Below, piece by piece: positions 60,151 to 64,000 of a stretch of 64,000 nt of DNA. Numbering within the stretch: the first letter of the stretch is position 1; each line of letters begins with the position of its first letter. The stretch is from the NCBI GenBank assembly GCA_900548855.1, contig URMF01000001.1, forward strand, positions 62,001-126,000. Direction: 5' to 3'. This DNA comes from an uncultured Eubacteriales bacterium. GTDB taxonomy: Bacteria; Bacillota; Clostridia; Lachnospirales; Lachnospiraceae. Made by a program: the position numbers and the translations under genes. A model generated the notes under the pieces. That model did not search any database, was not told where the DNA came from, and saw only the letters and a list, made by a program, of their open reading frames with translations.

Positions 60151-62256
60151 TTACTCTGCCTTCAGCACCATTGCGGCGATTCCCGGAACCTCAATAAACA
60201 ACTCATTATTTTCCACCTGATAGGTCTTGGCTTCCATACTGTAACCTTCCTCTGTTGTCAGCATCAGCTGTGTCAATGCATCTCCATTCAGCATCCCCAG
60301 CCGGTCTACAGAAAGGTGCAGCTGGACTTCCTCATAATTATTGTTCAGAATAACAATCATTTTGTCTTTTCTGCTAAAACGCCCATATGACACTACTTTA
60401 TGCGCCCCATAAAGAAACATCATAGAACCATATTTCAACACATTATTCTCTTTATGAATCTTAATGATATCCCGATGAAATAAAATCAAATCCCGGTCCT
60501 CTTTCGTCCACGGATAAGCTCTCCGGTTATCCGGGTCTGTCCAGCCACACATACCGGCTTCATCTCCGTAGTAAATGGTCGGTGCTCCCGGCCAAGTCAT
60601 CTGGAATACAACCGCCTCACGCAGTACACCCTTGTTAATATTCTCATTCGCTGCCTCTGGTCCCAAGGTATGCGTACGGCCAACCCTGCGGTTTGTGCGG
60701 GTAAGAAACCGGGAATGGTCATGGTTGGAAAGCTCATTCATGGAAACCTCCAATGACTGCTGGTGAAAACGGCTCATATGATGGCGCAAAGACCCAATAA
60801 ACGCATCCGGATTTCCAAGTAAATCGCCACGGAATTCATCGGAATGCTTCTCAACTCCGGTCAAAAACCAGGTAATCGGCTCCATAAATGCATCATAGTT
60901 CATAACGGTATCCCACTGGTCACCCTGCAGCCAGTTATAGGGGTCTCCGTAATGCTCTGCCAATATAATCGCATTCGGATTCGCTTCCTTCACCACCTTC
61001 CGAAAATCCCTCCAGAACTTGTGGTTAAATTCCTCCGAATGTCCCAGATCTGCTGCCACGTCCAGTCTCCAGCCATCCACATTGAAAGGCGGAGAGACCC
61101 ATTTCTTTCCGATTCTCAAAATATACTGGTATAGCTCTTCCGAATCCTCATAGTTCAGCTTTGGCAGGGTATCATGCCCCCACCAGCCATCATAACTGGA
61201 ATTATACGGCCATGCATTCTCATCATAGAATTTAAAGAAGCTGCGGTAAGGACTGTCAGCAGCCGGATAAGCGCCTTTTTCATACCCCTCCTGGTTTTCA
61301 TAAATCAGTTCTCTGTCCAGCCATTTATTAAAGGAGCCACAGTGGTTAAATACACCGTCTAAAATTATTTTCATTCCCCGCCTGTGAATCTCATCTACCA
61401 GCTGGCAGAACAGCTGATTACTCGCCTCTAAATTCTCCTTATTGGTAACCCTGGTAATATAACGGGTAGAATTTTTGTTAACATTATCCCCCTCTGCCAA
61501 ACACTCTCCTTCATCCTTCACAATTTTTCCAAAATGAGGGTCCACATAATCATAATCCTGGATGTCATACTTATGATTAGACGGAGAGACAAAAATCGGA
61601 TTCAGATAAATCACCTCTACTCCCAAATCCTGCAGATAATCCAGCTTATTCATCACTCCCTGTAAATCTCCGCCATAAAAGCACCGCACATCCATAGCAT
61701 CCGGATATTTATCCCAGTCTGTAATCCGCCTGGTAGCGTCTCCAATATAAAAATATTCATTATCCAGCACATCATTACTCAGATCGCCATTGCAGAACCG
61801 GTCCACGTAAATCTGATAAATAACGGCACCCTTTGCCCAGACCGGTGTGGTGAAGCCTGGCATAATACTGAAATTATAAGTAGGATTCACTTCCGTCTGA
61901 ACACCAATTTTATTATAATAGCAGGCTGCATTGCCTGACTGTATTTCAAAAAAATACTCTAACTTCTCTTTCCCGATTTGTGGAAGTTTTACAGAATAAT
62001 AATCAAATGCGGTATCTGTTTCCGTCACCCGCATTTCCAGTCGTTCTCCGTCACAAATGACAAATACCTTATCCACATTGCCCTTTGCAGTACGGAATTT
62101 CAATATTACCTCATCCCCCGGCATCGGCTCTGCCGGTATTCTATAATCCCCCGTACCATCGCAAAATAACGCATCGGAACGAATCGCCGGCTTATTCTGA
62201 AAGACATAAGCCTGTACTTTCTGTGCATTGGTATAGTTCCTGAACGAATAACCCAT
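60151..62256 (-). CDS. GH13 alpha-amylase-family enzyme with N-terminal CBM34-like domain (neopullulanase/cyclomaltodextrinase type)
   Basis: 701 residues from ATG 62256 (GGAGG 8 bases upstream). The N-terminal beta-domain (about 1-130) resembles CBM34 of GH13_20 enzymes. The catalytic barrel follows: YQIYVDRFCNGD, GVFNHCG, nucleophile in DGWRLDVAADLGH, acid/base in ILAEHYGD, and the third Asp in NELSNHDHSRF. IYYGDEAGMCGWTDPDNRRAYPW and a C-terminal beta-domain complete it. No signal peptide, so it acts on imported maltodextrins or related alpha-glucans. Exact specificity is uncertain. Confidence 0.92.
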   Translation of the reverse strand: MGYSFRNYTNAQKVQAYVFQNKPAIRSDALFCDGTGDYRIPAEPMPGDEVILKFRTAKGNVDKVFVICDGERLEMRVTETDTAFDYYSVKLPQIGKEKLEYFFEIQSGNAACYYNKIGVQTEVNPTYNFSIMPGFTTPVWAKGAVIYQIYVDRFCNGDLSNDVLDNEYFYIGDATRRITDWDKYPDAMDVRCFYGGDLQGVMNKLDYLQDLGVEVIYLNPIFVSPSNHKYDIQDYDYVDPHFGKIVKDEGECLAEGDNVNKNSTRYITRVTNKENLEASNQLFCQLVDEIHRRGMKIILDGVFNHCGSFNKWLDRELIYENQEGYEKGAYPAADSPYRSFFKFYDENAWPYNSSYDGWWGHDTLPKLNYEDSEELYQYILRIGKKWVSPPFNVDGWRLDVAADLGHSEEFNHKFWRDFRKVVKEANPNAIILAEHYGDPYNWLQGDQWDTVMNYDAFMEPITWFLTGVEKHSDEFRGDLLGNPDAFIGSLRHHMSRFHQQSLEVSMNELSNHDHSRFLTRTNRRVGRTHTLGPEAANENINKGVLREAVVFQMTWPGAPTIYYGDEAGMCGWTDPDNRRAYPWTKEDRDLILFHRDIIKIHKENNVLKYGSMMFLYGAHKVVSYGRFSRKDKMIVILNNNYEEVQLHLSVDRLGMLNGDALTQLMLTTEEGYSMEAKTYQVENNELFIEVPGIAAMVLKAE

Positions 62257-62329
62257 AATAAACCTCCATATCAATATCGTTTTTATTTTACCTTATTCTG
62301 TAAAATATATCAATGAAAAAAACGAATAA

Positions 62330-62365
62330 AGTAAAAAGGACAGCCAACGAACGACTGCCCTTTTC
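62330..62365 (-). terminator. Terminator-like hairpin between the second ftsH and the GH13 gene
   Basis: On the minus strand, AAAAGGGCAG / CTGTCCTTTT (one G-U pair) with an 11-base loop, then T's. It lies about 75 bases before the GH13 start and 250 bases after the ftsH stop. The intervening 62366-62617 is AT-rich with a possible minus-strand -10 (TATAAT, 62447-62442) and one 33-codon frame (62590-62489) lacking a ribosome site. Confidence 0.65.
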
Positions 62366-62617
62366 TGGAGAAGGTATTTTTTTGTTACTTATGGGGTGTA
62401 GCAAAAAAACTATATAATGTATTGGGGGGGTTACAAGTATTATTATACGTATTTTAATCCAAAAGTGTTCACAAACAATTTTTATTTTTTAAATTTCTTT
62501 TGTGCATTTAGTCAAATACTTTTGTAAAAAATCGCCAAATTCATCGTGCATTTGTCTATTTTGCATAAATTCAGCTTTTTCATGGTACATTTTCAACAAA
62601 CCCGGCTATGCATTATT

Positions 62618-64000
62618 CTATAAATCAAAAGAAAATCCTGTAACTCCGGTATTCTCCTCTTTAAAAAGTGACTCAAACTCTTCTCTGTCAATACGCTCTT
62701 TCTCCAACAAGCGCTTTGCACACTTGTGAAGAATGTCCACATTTTTCTCTAAAATCTCCCTTGCCTGTGCATAACATTCGTCTACAATGCGCTTTACCTC
62801 TTTATCAATGGCTGCCGCAGTCTGTTCTCCCAGCATTCTCTGATGTCCAATATCCCTGCCCACAAATGTTTCTTCCTCATTGTCGGTTTCGTAATTGATT
62901 AAACCCAGTTCTTCCGACATACCATATTTCACAACCATGGCTCTTGCTGCAGCAGTCGCCTGCTTAATATCCTGAGATGCCCCAGTTGTAATATCATCCA
63001 TTATCATCTCTTCTGCAATACGCCCACCAAGGCTTACCTTTATATCCTGTAAAATCTTACCCTTGGTATTAAACACATTGTCATTTTCCGGAAGTGGCAT
63101 TGTATAACCCGCCGCTCCCTGTCCGGTCGGAATAATAGAAACCGTATAGACCGGTCCTACCCCTTCCAACAGATGAAATAAAATCGCATGCCCTGCTTCA
63201 TGATATGCGGTAATCTGCCGCTCTTTCTCCGGCACCAGTCTGGATTTCCGTTCTGTCCCGATACCAACTTTAATAAATGCCTTATCAATATCTTCTTTGA
63301 CAATATATTTCCGGTTATCCTTTGCCGCATAGATTGCCGACTCATTCATCAGATTTTCCAAATCCGCTCCCGCAAAACCGGCTGTTGTTCTCGCAATCTC
63401 GCCAAGGTTTACTCCCTCACTTAACGGCTTATTCTTTGTATGAATCTTGAGAATATCCTCTCTTCCCTTAACGTCGGGCTTGCCAACAGCAATCTTCCGG
63501 TCAAAACGTCCCGGACGCAGAATGGCAGGATCCAGAATATCCACGCGGTTCGTTGCCGCCATAACAATAATTCCCTCGTTAACAGAGAAACCATCCATCT
63601 CCACCAGCATCTGGTTTAAGGTCTGCTCACGCTCATCATGACCGCCGCCAAGACCGGAGCCTCTTCTTCTTGCCACTGCATCAATCTCATCAATAAAAAC
63701 AATACACGGAGAATTCCGTTTTGCCTCTAAAAATAAATCCCTTACACGGGAGGCACCCACACCTACAAACATCTCCACGAAATCAGAACCGGATATTGTA
63801 AAAAACGGTACATGTGCTTCTCCTGCCACTGCCTTTGCCAGCAGGGTTTTACCTGTTCCAGGAGGACCCACCAGTAAAATGCCCTTCGGTATTCTGGCTC
63901 CCAGCTCTACGTACTTACCTGGATTCTTAAGGAAATCAACAACCTCCTCAAGATCCTCCTTTTCCTCCTGCAGACCTGCCACATCTTCAAAGGTCGTCTT
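62618..64000 (-). CDS. ftsH: ATP-dependent zinc metalloprotease FtsH (second copy, 5' end beyond right edge)
   Basis: The frame is open to the window edge; the visible 460 residues start at KTTFEDVAGLQEEKEDLEEVVDFL. Seen: Walker A GPPGTGKT, Walker B IVFIDEIDAVARRRGSG, SRH AATNRVDILDPAILRPGRFDR, zinc site HEAGH, and the protease-domain C-terminus LLEKERIDREEFESLFKEE. The two N-terminal membrane segments lie outside the window. It differs clearly from the copy at 14986-16896 (HETGH there), so these are diverged paralogues, not a recent duplication. Confidence 0.96.
   Translation of the reverse strand, partial: KTTFEDVAGLQEEKEDLEEVVDFLKNPGKYVELGARIPKGILLVGPPGTGKTLLAKAVAGEAHVPFFTISGSDFVEMFVGVGASRVRDLFLEAKRNSPCIVFIDEIDAVARRRGSGLGGGHDEREQTLNQMLVEMDGFSVNEGIIVMAATNRVDILDPAILRPGRFDRKIAVGKPDVKGREDILKIHTKNKPLSEGVNLGEIARTTAGFAGADLENLMNESAIYAAKDNRKYIVKEDIDKAFIKVGIGTERKSRLVPEKERQITAYHEAGHAILFHLLEGVGPVYTVSIIPTGQGAAGYTMPLPENDNVFNTKGKILQDIKVSLGGRIAEEMIMDDITTGASQDIKQATAAARAMVVKYGMSEELGLINYETDNEEETFVGRDIGHQRMLGEQTAAAIDKEVKRIVDECYAQAREILEKNVDILHKCAKRLLEKERIDREEFESLFKEENTGVTGFSFDL

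Noticed and set aside
62489..62590. 33-codon small protein on the minus strand
   Set aside because: There is no ribosome site, an overlapping 23-codon frame fits as well, and composition is that of AT-rich intergenic DNA.

Overview
The window looks like chromosome from an anaerobic, low-GC Gram-positive gut bacterium, most likely a member of the Lachnospiraceae (Clostridia); I cannot fix the genus. Evidence: strong AGGAGG-type ribosome binding sites, textbook sigma-A promoters, whiA-rapZ and HPrK/Crh-type genes, a class III (oxygen-sensitive) ribonucleotide reductase, [FeFe]-hydrogenase maturases, a bile salt hydrolase, and alpha-galactoside and alpha-glucan utilisation genes. No rRNA, CRISPR array, transposase or phage gene was found. 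Two tRNA genes are present.

Layout. 1-7.8 kb: bile salt hydrolase (cut by the left edge), a DUF4143 ATPase, a MocR-type regulator, a large TPR/Sel1 protein and a small FliD-C-like protein. 7.8-18.8 kb: housekeeping core, crh-like, whiA, rapZ, murB / glucokinase, hprK, uvrC, ftsH, all leftward, then divergent pyrG. 19-30.4 kb: an accessory island of eleven leftward genes plus a divergent LysR regulator. 30.4-44.5 kb: an XRE-aminotransferase fusion, ptsI/ptsH, membrane and envelope proteins, a diaminopimelate decarboxylase, plsC, hydE, hydG, a GGDEF/EAL protein and a GH25 lysozyme lipoprotein. 44.5-50 kb: cold-shock protein, nrdD, a cytidylate-kinase-like protein and an ArsB/NhaD-type permease. 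50-58.6 kb: an alpha-galactoside locus (YesL fusion, two ABC permeases, binding protein, AraC regulator, GH36). 58.7-60.1 kb: a GNAT/P-loop gene pair that runs into tRNA-Leu, then tRNA-Tyr. 60.1-64 kb: a GH13 amylase-family enzyme and a second ftsH that continues past the right edge.

How genes work together. Carbon regulation appears to be split between two HPr paralogues. The ptsH product keeps the phosphotransfer His15 but has Lys at position 46. The crh-like protein next to whiA keeps Ser46 but has Glu at position 15. HPr kinase (hprK) is encoded about 4 kb from the crh-like gene. The ABC/GH36 locus imports and cuts alpha-galactosides but lacks its own ATPase, so it probably shares one encoded elsewhere.

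The most interesting region is the 19-30 kb island. Two operons there carry nearly identical LysR-type operator/promoter elements, at 23672-23741 and 29378-29462, each with a TTGCTA-17-TATAAT promoter. The element at 29.4 kb lies next to the lysR gene. The eleven genes therefore look like one regulon: an extracytoplasmic Ntn-hydrolase lipoprotein, an adenylate-forming ligase, a FtsX-type ABC transporter, two lipoproteins with cyclophilin-like tails, a small helical protein, a DUF3737 beta-helix protein, a LysE exporter, a flavodoxin-type reductase and a Cys-nucleophile hydrolase. I do not know its function.
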